Below are positions 54,635 through 63,095 of a stretch of DNA of 64,000 bases, one piece after another. The notes beneath the pieces are model-generated. The model made no database searches and was not told the origin of the DNA. It saw nothing but the letters and a program-made list of their open reading frames with translations. Position numbers and translations under genes: made by a program. The stretch comes from Streptomyces sp. PsTaAH-137 (GTDB taxonomy: Bacteria > Actinomycetota > Actinomycetes > Streptomycetales > Streptomycetaceae), in the NCBI RefSeq assembly GCF_003259365.1, contig NZ_QLLY01000001.1:620001-684000 (forward strand). Direction: 5' to 3'. The first letter of the stretch is position 1, and every line of letters starts with the position of its first letter.

Positions 54635-55237
54635 ATGCGAGAAGCCGCCGACGAACAGCCCCACGACCCGCATGTCCCGCCCGTCGAGGCCGAGTTCACC
54701 CTCGACACCGCCGCGCTCCGGGTGCTCGCCCACCCCGTGCGGCTCGCGCTCCTCGACGACCTGCGGCGCCGGGGACCCGCGACCGCACGGCAGTTGGCGC
54801 GGCGCTTCGACCTCGACTCCGGGGTCGCCAGCTACCACCTGCGCCGGCTCGCGGCGGGCGGACTCATCGAGGAGGACGTCGAGCGCGGCAATCGGCGGGA
54901 CCGGTGGTGGCGGGCGCTGCACCGGGCCTCGCAGCACGACCCGGCCGAGCGCGGCGGACCCGAGGGGCGGGACTACGCCCGGGCCGTCGCCCTCGCCGCG
55001 GCCGAGAGGCTGCGCGCGGCCGCCGCGCGGACCGTGCCCGCCATGCCCGACGCGTGGTTCGCCGTGTCCGCCTTCAGCGACTTCAGCGTGCGGGTCACGC
55101 CCGACGAACTGCACGCGCTGAAAAGCGAGTTGTACGCCGTCGTCGCCCGGTACCGGGACAAGGAGCCCGCGCCCGGCGCCGTGCCTGCCACCGTGCAGTT
55201 CCAGGCGTTCCCCTCCGACGAGGCAGCGGGGGCATGA
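54635..55237 (+). CDS. ArsR-type helix-turn-helix regulator
   Basis: A 200-residue regulator with a winged helix at about 25-95 (LRVLAHPVRLALLDDL, ARRFDLDSGVASYHLRRLAAGGLIEE) and a helical C-terminal domain. There is no metal-binding cysteine pair of the classical ArsR kind, so the effector is probably a small organic molecule. It overlaps the MFS transporter gene (ATGA) and has a palindrome overlapping its promoter, the standard design of a drug-responsive repressor controlling its own exporter. Confidence 0.88.
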   Translation: MREAADEQPHDPHVPPVEAEFTLDTAALRVLAHPVRLALLDDLRRRGPATARQLARRFDLDSGVASYHLRRLAAGGLIEEDVERGNRRDRWWRALHRASQHDPAERGGPEGRDYARAVALAAAERLRAAAARTVPAMPDAWFAVSAFSDFSVRVTPDELHALKSELYAVVARYRDKEPAPGAVPATVQFQAFPSDEAAGA

Positions 55238-56442
55238 CCGCGACGGTGTCCGCGCCGGCCGCCCACCGCGATCCGAACGTGCTGCGCTGGCTCGGCGCCT
55301 ACACCACATCCGTCACCGGCGATGTCCTCTACATGACCGCCCTCACCTGGGCCGTCGTCGACACCGCCGGACCCGCGCAGGCCGGGTTCGTCCTCGCCGC
55401 CGGCGCCGTGCCCCGCGCTCTTCTCATGCTCGGCGGCGGAGTGCTCGCCGACCGGCTCGGGCCGCGCCGGGTGCTCATCGGCAGCGATCTCGCGCGCTGT
55501 CTGACCGTGCTCGCCGTGGCCGCCGCCCTCTCCGCGGGCGGTGCCCACCTCGCGGTGCTGTGCGCGCTCGCGGTCTGCTTCGGCGTCGCCGACGCGCTGT
55601 TCCTCCCGGCCGTGGGCGCGCTGCCCCCGCGGCTGACCGCGCCCGACCAGCTGACGCGCGTCCAGGGCATGCGGTCCCTCGCGGTGCGGTGCGCCAACAC
55701 CGCGGGGCCGTTCGCGGCGGGCGCGGCGCTCACCGCGGGCGGTGCGGCAGGGGCGTTCACGGCGGTCGGCGCGCTGTTCGCCGTGTCCCTGGTGCTGCTC
55801 GCCCGGCTGCGCGTGCCCGGCGCACCGGAACCGGTCGCGGCCTCCGCCGGGTCCCAACTCCGCGACGGGATCCGCTACTTGGGGAGACACCGTGCCCTCG
55901 TGCGGCTCGTCGCCGTCATCGGGCTCGGCGAGATGTGCTTCAGCGGTCCCGTCGGCGCCGCGCTGGTCCTGTTCACCGACGAGCGCGGCTGGCACCCCGG
56001 CACCCTGTCGCTGCTGCTCGGCGCGTTCAGCGTGGCGGGCGCGGCGGCGGGCGTCGCGCTCACCCTCGTACGCCGTGTGCCCGCACCGCGTACCCTGCTC
56101 GCCGCGAGCCTGGCCCTCACCGGCGGGCTCGTCGCCGCCATCGGGCTCGCCCGCCCGGGACCCGGCGCCGCCGTCGCCCTGTGCGCGCTGCTCGGCGCCG
56201 CGAGCGGGGTGCCCATGGTCCTCGGCCACGCCCTCCTCCAGCAGTGGACCGACCCCGGCTACACCGGCCGGGTCACCTCGGTCACCTCGCTGTGCACCCT
56301 CGGACTGAGCCCGCTGCTGCTGCCGCTCGCCGGTCTTGTCGCGGCGGCCCGGGGCGCCGGGGTGTTCCTCGCCGGATGCGGCGCGGTGTGCCTGCTGGCC
56401 GCCGCGCTCGCCCTGTCACTGCCGGCGGCCCCGCGCCCGTGA
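55234..56442 (+). CDS. MFS transporter, probable exporter
   Basis: A 402-residue protein with 10-12 membrane helices and the major-facilitator signature loop GGGVLADRLGPRRVLIG between helices 2 and 3. The pattern (VLRWLGAYTTSVTGDVLY at the start) is that of the EntS/MefA-like exporter branch. Coupled by ATGA to an ArsR-type repressor, it is likely a drug or metabolite efflux pump. The 3-prime end overlaps the convergent methyltransferase gene by 27 nt. Confidence 0.87.
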   Translation: MTATVSAPAAHRDPNVLRWLGAYTTSVTGDVLYMTALTWAVVDTAGPAQAGFVLAAGAVPRALLMLGGGVLADRLGPRRVLIGSDLARCLTVLAVAAALSAGGAHLAVLCALAVCFGVADALFLPAVGALPPRLTAPDQLTRVQGMRSLAVRCANTAGPFAAGAALTAGGAAGAFTAVGALFAVSLVLLARLRVPGAPEPVAASAGSQLRDGIRYLGRHRALVRLVAVIGLGEMCFSGPVGAALVLFTDERGWHPGTLSLLLGAFSVAGAAAGVALTLVRRVPAPRTLLAASLALTGGLVAAIGLARPGPGAAVALCALLGAASGVPMVLGHALLQQWTDPGYTGRVTSVTSLCTLGLSPLLLPLAGLVAAARGAGVFLAGCGAVCLLAAALALSLPAAPRP

Positions 56443-57612
56443 CGCCTGCTTCACGGCCTTCAGGATCACGAACTTCGGGTCGCCCGCGACCAGTTCACTG
56501 GTGCCGAACAGGCGGCGCAGCTTGAGGTGGTAGCCCAGGTGCCGGTTGCCCACCACCCACAGCTCACCGCCCGGCGCCAGCGCGGCACGTGCCTGCGTGA
56601 ACATGCGCCAGGCCGTCGCGTCGGTCGTCGCCTGGTGGGAGTGGAAGGGCGGGTTGTTCAGGACGAGGTCGACACTGCCGTCCGGGACGCCCTCCAGACC
56701 GTCGGCGGCCCGGAAGCGCGCCTCACCCGACGCGTTCTCCCGGTACGTGGCCTCGGCGGACGCCACCGCCTGGTACGACTCGTCGGTGAAGAGGACCTCT
56801 GCGTCGGGATGGGTCAGCGCGGCCGTCGTGCCGACCACTCCGTTCCCGCAGCCGAGGTCGACGATCCGTCGGGCGTCCGTGGCCCGCGGCAGGTGCTGGA
56901 GGAGGAAGCGGGTGCCGATGTCGAGGTGCTCGGCGCAGAACACCCCTGCGTGATTGACGACCGTGCGGCCCGCGAGTGGGCCGATGTCGTCGGGCAGCGC
57001 GTACCGGTGCGGCCAGGGGTTCGGGCCCGGCGTCAGGGACGGATCGGGGGTGGTGAAGATCAGCCGCGCCTTCTTCTCGGCGAGCGAGGTGCGGGTCGGG
57101 CCGATGATCCGCTCGAACAGCTGGAGCGTCGAGGTGTGGATCTCCTTGACCATGCCGGTGCCGACGACCACCGTGCCCGCGTGGACGGCGGGCCGCAGCC
57201 GGTGCAGCTGGTCCTCCAGGAGCGCCAGGCTCTTCGGGACGCGCACGAGGAGCACGTCCGCCCGGGCCGGCGGGGTGTCCTGCGTGGTCAGCAGGGTCGG
57301 CCCCGAGAGGCCGTTGCGCTTGAGGTTGGTCCGCGTGGCCTCCAGGCCGAGGTACGAGTCCGAGATCACCGTCGGCGCGCGGCCGCCCGTCCCCGCGAGG
57401 GCCGTGCCCAGGGCGCCCCAGCGGTCCCCGACGACCACGACGGACCCGGACAGGTCGACGCCCTGCTCGGCGAGGTGCTTCAGCAGATAGGCGTCGGCCG
57501 CGTCCCAGGCGCGCAGCGGGTCGCGCGGGTCCTCGGGATGGCGGGTGAGGGCCAGGTCGGACCAGGGTGTGGTCAGGACGGGTGCGGGGGCGGCCTTGTC
57601 GGTGCGGTTCAT
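56416..57612 (-). CDS. RlmG/RsmC-type rRNA guanine-N2 methyltransferase
   Basis: A 398-residue two-domain methyltransferase. The N-terminal half is a degenerate methyltransferase fold; the C-terminal catalytic domain has the SAM loop VDLGCGNGVVG at about 245 and the catalytic NNPPFH at about 320. This is the RsmC/RlmG arrangement (m2G in 16S or 23S rRNA); which rRNA position it modifies is not certain. The ATG is preceded at 9 nt by TAGCCT, a possible leaderless -10. Confidence 0.85.
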   Translation of the reverse strand: MNRTDKAAPAPVLTTPWSDLALTRHPEDPRDPLRAWDAADAYLLKHLAEQGVDLSGSVVVVGDRWGALGTALAGTGGRAPTVISDSYLGLEATRTNLKRNGLSGPTLLTTQDTPPARADVLLVRVPKSLALLEDQLHRLRPAVHAGTVVVGTGMVKEIHTSTLQLFERIIGPTRTSLAEKKARLIFTTPDPSLTPGPNPWPHRYALPDDIGPLAGRTVVNHAGVFCAEHLDIGTRFLLQHLPRATDARRIVDLGCGNGVVGTTAALTHPDAEVLFTDESYQAVASAEATYRENASGEARFRAADGLEGVPDGSVDLVLNNPPFHSHQATTDATAWRMFTQARAALAPGGELWVVGNRHLGYHLKLRRLFGTSELVAGDPKFVILKAVKQASRARGRRQ

Positions 57613-57621
57613 CGTCTCGCA

Positions 57622-57627
57622 AGGCTA
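57622..57627 (-). promoter_or_regulatory. Putative -10 element of the rRNA methyltransferase gene
   Basis: TAGCCT on the minus strand lies 9 nt before the ATG at 57612; no ribosome binding site is apparent. Confidence 0.35.
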
Positions 57628-57671
57628 GCCGAGGCCCCCGGACCGTCCCGCCTCGGCCGCACCGCCGGTGA

Positions 57672-58022
57672 TCAGTCCTCGGGGAAGTCCCCGGCGAGGG
57701 CCGCCGCCATCCGCAGGTGCGGCGCCGCCTCGGTGTCCCGGCCCTGCCGCTCCAGCGTGCGGCCGAGCATCAGCCGGGCGTAGTGCTCCACCGGGTCGCG
57801 CTCCACGATGGTGCGCAGCTCGGCCTCGGCGCGCCGCAGTTGCGCCGAGTGGTAGTAGGAGCGGGCCAGCAGCAGACGCGGGGCGACCTGCTCCGGGACC
57901 TCGGCGACGAGACCGTCCAGAACCCGGGCGGCGGTCGCGTACTCCTTGGCGTCGAAGAACATCCGCGCCCGCTCCCAGCGCTCCGCGGCCGTTCCGTGCG
58001 AGTAGTACTCCTGCTGCTCCAC
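57672..58022 (-). CDS. Small tetratricopeptide-repeat protein
   Basis: A 116-residue helical protein with about three TPR-like units (ARMFFDAKEYATAARVLDGL, LLARSYYHSAQLRRAEAEL, ARLMLGRTLERQGRDTEA), enough for one peptide-binding groove. Such proteins mediate protein contacts. The GTG at 58022 has AAGGAGG 5 nt upstream. It sits between the rRNA methyltransferase and PucR-like genes on the same strand, with gaps of about 60 nt. Confidence 0.82.
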   Translation of the reverse strand: MEQQEYYSHGTAAERWERARMFFDAKEYATAARVLDGLVAEVPEQVAPRLLLARSYYHSAQLRRAEAELRTIVERDPVEHYARLMLGRTLERQGRDTEAAPHLRMAAALAGDFPED

Positions 58023-58085
58023 TGTTGCCTCCTTCGCGGCCGTCAACAGGGTGCGCCCCCGGCATATTCCTGGGGCCCGCGCGGC

Positions 58086-59336
58086 TCAGGCGAGGCCCGC
58101 CCGCAGCGCCGCCTCCAGCTCGAAGCGGGCGTCGGGATCGGCGAGCTGGGCGCCGAACAGACGCTGGAGATGGTGCAGCCGCTGCCGGGCGGTCTGCGGG
58201 TGGATCGCGAGGCGCTCGGCGAGTTCCGGGGCGCTGCCGTGCGGCGTCTGCAGATGGGCGAGCAGGGTGTGCGAGAGCCGGTCGCGCTGTTTCGGCGTGA
58301 GCGCGTCCAGCGGGGCGAGCCGCCGGGCCGCCATGAGCCGGACCAGCGGGGGATCGGCGAGCAGCAGCAGATCCGTGAGCCGCCGGTCGGCGTCGGCGGG
58401 CTCGCCCGCCGGGGCGTGGGCGCGCAGCGAGCGGGCCCAGCGCAGGGAGTCGGCGGCCTGCCGCAGCGGCACGACCGGGCCCGTGGCACCCGCGCGGTCC
58501 TGCAGCGCCTGCCGCAGCAGGGGGTCGGCGAACAGCTCCGCCGGATCGGGCACCAGCAGGCACGGCGCGGGCCCGTCGAGATCGGCGAGCACCAGCGACG
58601 GCAGCCGCAGCCCGTGCGACGGCCTGCCGGGCACGCCCGTGCGCGGACCCGGCCCCGGGCTCAGGGCGACCGCCGCCACCGTCCGTGGCAGCGGCCACTC
58701 CGCGTCCCGCGCCGCCTGCCGCAGCACGTCGTCGGGCACGGGGTCCGACCGGGCCGTACGCGGATGCGGGCCGGGGGAGGGGTCGGGCGCGATCAGCAGG
58801 GTGAGCAGGCGGTGTCTGCGGCGGCCGAGCGTGCCTGCCGCGTCGGCCTGGGCCCGGGCGTACGCGGCGACGGACGCGGCCGCGATCTCGTCGATGTGCG
58901 TGAAGGCGGTCTCCGCGAGCTGCGCCACCGCGTCCGTGGCGAGCGACAGACGGCGGGCGACGCGCACATAGCGCCGCCACGCGACCCGGCCGCCGAGCCG
59001 GTACGCGGCCTGCAACGCGTCGAGGCTGCGGCCCTCCGACAACTCGCCGCGGCCCAGGGCCCGGTAGACGGGCAGCCGCTCCGCGTCGAGTTCCCCGCCG
59101 CCCTCCTCCACCCGGTCGACGAATTCCGCGAGAGCGGTTTCCACCCCGTTCTGGATGGCGGCGCCGAACTGCCCTGACAACGGGCGGGAGAATTCCGGGA
59201 TCTGGCGGCGGATTTCATGAATGATCTCGGCGGCAAGGGTGCGGTTCTCCTTGCGGAGTTCCGCCGCGAGCCGCTGCGGAAAGGCCGCCCACGCGCCGCC
59301 GAAGCCCGGCGCGCCGGCCGTGCCGGAAGCGTTCAT
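58086..59336 (-). CDS. PucR-type helix-turn-helix regulator
   Basis: A 416-residue regulator with a long helical N-terminal sensor half and a C-terminal PucR-like HTH (LLAHLQTPHGSAPELAERLAIHPQTARQRLHHLQRLFG). The ATG at 59336 has GAGGTGGGG upstream and a good promoter about 55 nt away (TTGACC-17-CATACT). It is divergent from a secreted lipase gene, the most likely target. The sensed compound is unknown; in related pairs a fatty-acid or host-polymer signal is plausible, by inference. Confidence 0.85.
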   Translation of the reverse strand: MNASGTAGAPGFGGAWAAFPQRLAAELRKENRTLAAEIIHEIRRQIPEFSRPLSGQFGAAIQNGVETALAEFVDRVEEGGGELDAERLPVYRALGRGELSEGRSLDALQAAYRLGGRVAWRRYVRVARRLSLATDAVAQLAETAFTHIDEIAAASVAAYARAQADAAGTLGRRRHRLLTLLIAPDPSPGPHPRTARSDPVPDDVLRQAARDAEWPLPRTVAAVALSPGPGPRTGVPGRPSHGLRLPSLVLADLDGPAPCLLVPDPAELFADPLLRQALQDRAGATGPVVPLRQAADSLRWARSLRAHAPAGEPADADRRLTDLLLLADPPLVRLMAARRLAPLDALTPKQRDRLSHTLLAHLQTPHGSAPELAERLAIHPQTARQRLHHLQRLFGAQLADPDARFELEAALRAGLA

Positions 59337-59366
59337 GCCCCACCTCAACTCCCGTCCGTCCCGCCG

Positions 59367-59395
59367 AGTATGGGCCGTTGTTACTCACGGGTCAA
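59367..59395 (-). promoter_or_regulatory. Promoter of the PucR-like gene
   Basis: -35 TTGACC (59395-59390) and -10 CATACT (59372-59367) with a 17-bp spacer, close to the primary-sigma consensus. Transcription would begin near 59360, giving a short leader before the ATG at 59336. Confidence 0.6.
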
Positions 59396-59568
59396 GATGT
59401 TGACGGCAAGTCAAATAGCGTCGCCGGTGGGCCGCTCACCAGCGATATCGTGGGCCGTCCGGGTGGGACTACCGGCAAAACACTCATGTGGGTGACACCT
59501 TCGGTGGCGGCCGCGAGCCAAATCCTGGCACCGTCCTGCGCGCCTCACGCATCCCTCTGCCCACACCG

Positions 59569-59597
59569 TTGCCGTGGCCCGGAACTGCTTCTAGCTT
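59569..59597 (+). promoter_or_regulatory. Promoter of the secreted lipase gene
   Basis: -35 TTGCCG (59569-59574) and -10 TAGCTT (59592-59597) with a 17-bp spacer; the leader would be about 50 nt before the ATG at 59655. Confidence 0.55.
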
Positions 59598-59654
59598 CTC
59601 GCCGTCCGACGCCGCTATTGGCGCGGTATTCCAGAACAAGGGACGGTACTGGAA

Positions 59655-60623
59655 ATGAGACACACGATTTTCGGCGCGGTAGCCGCGAGCGCCCTTGGGA
59701 TTTCCGGGCTGCTCGCTCTTGGCGCGCCGAGCGCCTCGGCGGCCGACAGTTCCCGGCCGGTCGAGTACAACTTCACCAGCGGATTCCTCAAGGGATTTCT
59801 TCAGGCGGGCCAGGCCCCCGACGGAGCCAACGACTGGGCGTGCCGGCCGAGCGCCGAGCACCCGCAGCCCGTCGTCCTCATCCACGGCACGCTGGAGAAC
59901 ATGAACGACAACTGGCGGGGCGCGGCGCCCCTGCTGGCCAACAACGGGTACTGCGTCTTCGCCTTCAACTACGGCTCCGACAGCGAGACCGGCGCCGTCC
60001 AGGGCACCGGTCCCATGAAGGACAGCGCCGCGAAGCTGGGCACCTTCGTCGACAAGGTGCGCGCCGCCACCGGAGCCGCCGAGGTCGACCTGGTCGGGCA
60101 CTCGCAGGGCGGCGGCCCGATGCCGCGCTACTACCTGAAGAACGACCCGGACGCCGCGGGGAAGGTCGCCAAGCTGATCGGCATCACCCCGTCCAACCAC
60201 GGCACCACCCTGAGCGGCATCACCGAGCTCGGCAAAGCCCTGCACCTGCTGGAACCGGCCAACGACCTGCTGACCAAGACCAGTCCGGCCCTCGTCGAGC
60301 AGGAGATCGGCTCGGACTTCAACAAGCAGCTCGACGCGGGCGGCGACACCGTGCCGGGCGTCGACTACACGGTCATCGCCAGCAAGTACGACGAGGTCGT
60401 CACGCCGTACACCAACAGCTACTTGACGGCGGGTCCGGGCGCGACGGTCCGCAACATCCGCGTCCAGGACTCCTGCGCCCTCGACCTCACCGATCACCTC
60501 GAAGCCGCGTACGACCCGATCACCCTCACGTACGTGCTGAACGCGCTCGACCCCGCGCACCCGCGCCCGGTGAAGTGCCAGGCCGTGCTTCCGCTCACCG
60601 GCCCCGTGGGCCCGGTCCGCTAG
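59655..60623 (+). CDS. Secreted class-2-like lipase/esterase
   Basis: A 322-residue exported hydrolase: a signal peptide cleaved near ASA (about 29), an alpha/beta hydrolase core with VVLIHGT, the nucleophile elbow GHSQGG at about 154-159 and a late DLTDHLEAAYDP histidine. Cysteines (DWACRP, NGYCVF, DSCALD, VKCQAV) suggest two disulfides typical of secreted streptomycete lipases. A terminator follows. The divergent PucR-like regulator probably controls it. Confidence 0.88.
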   Translation: MRHTIFGAVAASALGISGLLALGAPSASAADSSRPVEYNFTSGFLKGFLQAGQAPDGANDWACRPSAEHPQPVVLIHGTLENMNDNWRGAAPLLANNGYCVFAFNYGSDSETGAVQGTGPMKDSAAKLGTFVDKVRAATGAAEVDLVGHSQGGGPMPRYYLKNDPDAAGKVAKLIGITPSNHGTTLSGITELGKALHLLEPANDLLTKTSPALVEQEIGSDFNKQLDAGGDTVPGVDYTVIASKYDEVVTPYTNSYLTAGPGATVRNIRVQDSCALDLTDHLEAAYDPITLTYVLNALDPAHPRPVKCQAVLPLTGPVGPVR

Positions 60624-60638
60624 GAGGGTGAGCGAACG

Positions 60639-60671
60639 ACGGGGCGGGGCCGTTCGCGGACCCCGCCCCGT
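60639..60671 (+). terminator. Terminator after the lipase gene
   Basis: A perfect 11-bp stem ACGGGGCGGGG/CCCCGCCCCGT with an 11-nt loop, 15 nt after the stop codon. Confidence 0.75.
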
Positions 60672-60691
60672 GTGGCGCCCGGGGCGCCGGG

Positions 60692-60697
60692 CAGGCT
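60692..60697 (+). promoter_or_regulatory. Putative -10 element (leaderless)
   Basis: CAGGCT ends 6 nt before the ATG at 60704; it is the same hexamer and spacing as before the GH18 gene at 48915. Confidence 0.35.
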
Positions 60698-60703
60698 GGG
60701 GTC

Positions 60704-61519
60704 ATGCACACCACGGACGCCGAAGGACCCGCACACCGCCTCCTCCCCGGCGCCCCGCAGTCGCCGGTGATCCTGCACGTGCCGCACGGCTCCCGCACGA
60801 TCCCGCCGGACGTCCGCTCCGGCATCCTCCTCGGTGACGCGGCCCTGGAGCGGGAGCTGGACCTGATCACCGACGCGCACACCCAGGAGATCGCCGCCCG
60901 CGCCGCCCGGGACGCGCCCGTGACACCCTGGCGGTTCGTCAACGAACGCTCCAGGCTGGTCGTCGACCCCGAGCGGTTCCCCGACGAGCGCGAGGAGATG
61001 CACGCGGTCGGCATGGGCGCCGTCTACACCCGCACCACCCACCGCGCCCCGCTGCGCGCCGAGCCCGCACCGGACGAAGCCGCCCTGCTCGCCCGCTACT
61101 TCGAGCCCTACGCAGAGGCGATGACCCGGGCGGTCGAGGACCGGCTGACCGCGACCGGCCGCGCGGTCGTCATCGACGTGCACTCCTATCCGAGCCGCGC
61201 CCTGCCCTACGAACTGCACGGCACCGGCCCCCGCCCGCCGGTCTGCCTCGGCACCGACCCCTTCCACACCCCGGACACGCTCCTCGCCCACGCGCGCACG
61301 GCGTTCGCCCCGCTCGGCGAGAGCGGCCTGGACACCCCGTTCGCGGGCACGTACGTTCCCTTGCGCCACTACGGCACGGACCGCCGGGTCACCGCCGTCA
61401 TGCTGGAACTCCGCCGTGACCTGTACGTGGACGAACCCGTCACCCCGCACCGGGGGCTCGACGCGGTGGTGGCCGCCCTGACCGACCTGATCCGGAAGGT
61501 GACCGGTGAACCTGCCTGA
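60704..61519 (+). CDS. N-formylglutamate amidohydrolase-family protein
   Basis: A 271-residue zinc hydrolase of the FGase family: LHVPHGSRTIPP near the start, DLITDAHTQEIA, the metal-binding VIDVHSYPSRALPYE and the VMLELRRDLY strand. In histidine degradation it would release formate from N-formylglutamate, but no hut genes are nearby, so another N-acyl substrate is equally possible. It overlaps the following flavoprotein gene by 14 nt, implying coupling. Confidence 0.82.
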   Translation: MHTTDAEGPAHRLLPGAPQSPVILHVPHGSRTIPPDVRSGILLGDAALERELDLITDAHTQEIAARAARDAPVTPWRFVNERSRLVVDPERFPDEREEMHAVGMGAVYTRTTHRAPLRAEPAPDEAALLARYFEPYAEAMTRAVEDRLTATGRAVVIDVHSYPSRALPYELHGTGPRPPVCLGTDPFHTPDTLLAHARTAFAPLGESGLDTPFAGTYVPLRHYGTDRRVTAVMLELRRDLYVDEPVTPHRGLDAVVAALTDLIRKVTGEPA

Positions 61520-62039
61520 ACCGCCCGCGAAGGCGCCCTTCCTCTACGTCGTCGTGTGCGCGGCCGGGGCCGCCGACGGCATCGGCAAGCTGATCGGCCC
61601 GGCCCAGGAGGCCGGCTGGGACGTCGGGGTGATCGCTACCCCCACGGCGGCCGACGGCTTCTTCGACGTCGAGGCGGTCCGGGCACAGACGGGCCGCCCG
61701 GTCAGAGCGGCGTCCCGTCGGCCGGGCACCCCGCGGCCGTTCCCGTCCGCCGACGCCGTCGTGGTCGCCCCCGCCACCTTCAACACCCTCAACAAATGGG
61801 CCGCGGGCATCGCCGACACCCTGGCCGTGGCCACGCTCTGCGAGGCCTTCGGCGCGGGTGTGCCGGTCGCCGCCGCCCCCTGCGTCAGCGCGGAACTGGC
61901 CCGGCATCCGGCCTACCAGGAGAGCGTGCGCCGGCTGCGGACGATGGGCGTGCGCCTCGCGGACGGCCCGTTCGGCTGGGAGGCGGCGACGGAGCTGCTG
62001 GCCGGACTGCGCGCCCGTACGGCACCTCAGGACTCCTGA
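61506..62039 (+). CDS. Flavoprotein of the PPC-decarboxylase-like family
   Basis: A 177-residue single-domain flavoprotein. It has FLYVVVCAAGAADGIGKLI at the start, DAVVVAPATFNTLNKWAAGIADTLA (the FMN-binding and NxxxK-like region of the PPCDC/UbiX fold) and a helical end. Homologues decarboxylate cysteinyl peptides or act as prenyltransferases, and several are uncharacterised. The GTG at 61506 lies inside the preceding gene (14-nt overlap). The 3-prime end overlaps the convergent NTF2-like gene by 13 nt. Confidence 0.8.
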   Translation: MNLPEPPAKAPFLYVVVCAAGAADGIGKLIGPAQEAGWDVGVIATPTAADGFFDVEAVRAQTGRPVRAASRRPGTPRPFPSADAVVVAPATFNTLNKWAAGIADTLAVATLCEAFGAGVPVAAAPCVSAELARHPAYQESVRRLRTMGVRLADGPFGWEAATELLAGLRARTAPQDS

Positions 62040-62422
62040 GCGGCCTCCTGCGCGATCTGGTCGAACTGCGCCGCCATCGCCGCCTGCAACGCGTTCGCCC
62101 CCGACAGCGGCCGCACCATGACGGTGAACTCGTCGATCAGCCCCTCGTCGTTCACGTGCAGGAAGTCGCAGCCGGTCAGCTCCCGGTCGCCGACCCGCGC
62201 CGCGAAGACGAGCGCGTGATCGCGGCCGCCCGCGTCGTTGATCTCCCGTACGTAGTGGAAGTCCTCGAAGACCCGGGTCACCCCGCGCAGGATCGCCGCG
62301 GTGATCGCCTTGCCCGGGTACGGCTTGAAGACCACCGGGCTGGTGAACACGACGTCGTCGGCGAGCAGCGCCTCGATCGCCGCGTGATCGTTCGCCTCCA
62401 CGGCCTTGCGGAATGCCTCCAT
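62027..62422 (-). CDS. NTF2-like / SnoaL-type protein
   Basis: A 131-residue cone-fold protein: VEANDHAAIEALLADDVVFTSPVVFKPYPG at the N terminus and C-terminal INDEFTVMVRPL-type strands (EGLIDEFTVM). The family includes polyketide cyclases, isomerases and many proteins of unknown function. The ATG at 62422 has AGGAGAGG upstream. It is divergent from a PadR repressor gene, with a palindrome between them. Confidence 0.8.
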   Translation of the reverse strand: MEAFRKAVEANDHAAIEALLADDVVFTSPVVFKPYPGKAITAAILRGVTRVFEDFHYVREINDAGGRDHALVFAARVGDRELTGCDFLHVNDEGLIDEFTVMVRPLSGANALQAAMAAQFDQIAQEAAQES

Positions 62423-62473
62423 GGCGACACCTCTCCTGATTCCCGGGCCACCGGCCCGCCGATCCATCCGTAC

Positions 62474-62485
62474 TCAACTAATTGA
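62474..62485. promoter_or_regulatory. Palindrome between the NTF2-like and PadR genes
   Basis: TCAACTAATTGA is a dyad with perfect 4-bp arms (TCAA/TTGA) in an otherwise A/T-rich gap, within about 60 bp of both starts. PadR repressors often bind such sites. Confidence 0.4.
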
Positions 62486-62516
62486 ATAGGTGTGGATGAA
62501 AGTAATCGCATCGCTG

Positions 62517-62522
62517 TACGGT
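62517..62522 (+). promoter_or_regulatory. Putative -10 element (leaderless) of the PadR operon
   Basis: TACGGT ends 6 nt before the ATG at 62529, with no ribosome binding site. Confidence 0.4.
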
Positions 62523-62528
62523 GTCCAG

Positions 62529-63095
62529 ATGTCTCTCAGATACGCGGTGCTCGCGGCCCTGCTGGAGGGTGAGGCGTCGGGCTACGACCTGGCGAAGATC
62601 TTCGACGTGTCCGTGTCGAACTTCTGGGCGGCGACGCCCCAGCAGCTCTACCGGGAGCTGGAGCGGCTCGCCGCCGACGGCCTGATCCGGGCACGCGTCG
62701 TGCCGCAGGAGCGCAGGCCGAACAAGCGGCTGTTCACGCTCACCGACGACGGCCGCGCCGACCTCGCCGCCTTCACCACCAAGGAACCGCGCCCCATGGC
62801 GGTGCGCGACGAACTGATGGTCAAGGTGCAGGCGTCGGACATCGGCGACACGGCCGCCGTGCGCGCCCACATCGAGGAGCGCATGACGTGGGCGACGGGC
62901 AAGCTCGCCCGCTACGAGCGCGTGCGCGCCCACCTTCTCCAGGGCATGACGGAGGAGGAGTTCCTGCGCGACGGCGAGCGGGTCGGCCCGTATCTGACCC
63001 TGCTGCGCGGCATCTCCTTCGAGGAGGAGAACCTCCGCTGGGGCCGCCGCGCCCTGGAGATCCTGGACCTGCGCACGGCACGGGCGGAGCGATGA
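62529..63095 (+). CDS. PadR-family transcriptional regulator
   Basis: A 188-residue regulator with a PadR winged helix at about 1-85 (RYAVLAALLEGEASGYDLAKIF, PQQLYRELERLAADGLI, NKRLFTLTDDG) and a Vir-like helical C-terminal domain (about 95-180). I chose the ATG at 62529, directly after a -10 hexamer; an ATG further upstream (62490) is not needed. It overlaps the GDSL hydrolase gene by ATGA, and the divergent NTF2-like gene may also be controlled. Confidence 0.87.
   Translation: MSLRYAVLAALLEGEASGYDLAKIFDVSVSNFWAATPQQLYRELERLAADGLIRARVVPQERRPNKRLFTLTDDGRADLAAFTTKEPRPMAVRDELMVKVQASDIGDTAAVRAHIEERMTWATGKLARYERVRAHLLQGMTEEEFLRDGERVGPYLTLLRGISFEEENLRWGRRALEILDLRTARAER

Larger units (their letters stand above)
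59337..59654. other. 318-bp divergent intergenic region, PucR regulator / lipase
   Basis: No coding sequence is visible. It holds two well-formed promoters (described separately), an inverted repeat GTCAA-N4-TTGAC at 59391-59404 overlapping the minus-strand -35, and a relatively A/T-rich stretch. The inverted repeat is a candidate regulator site. Confidence 0.6.
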
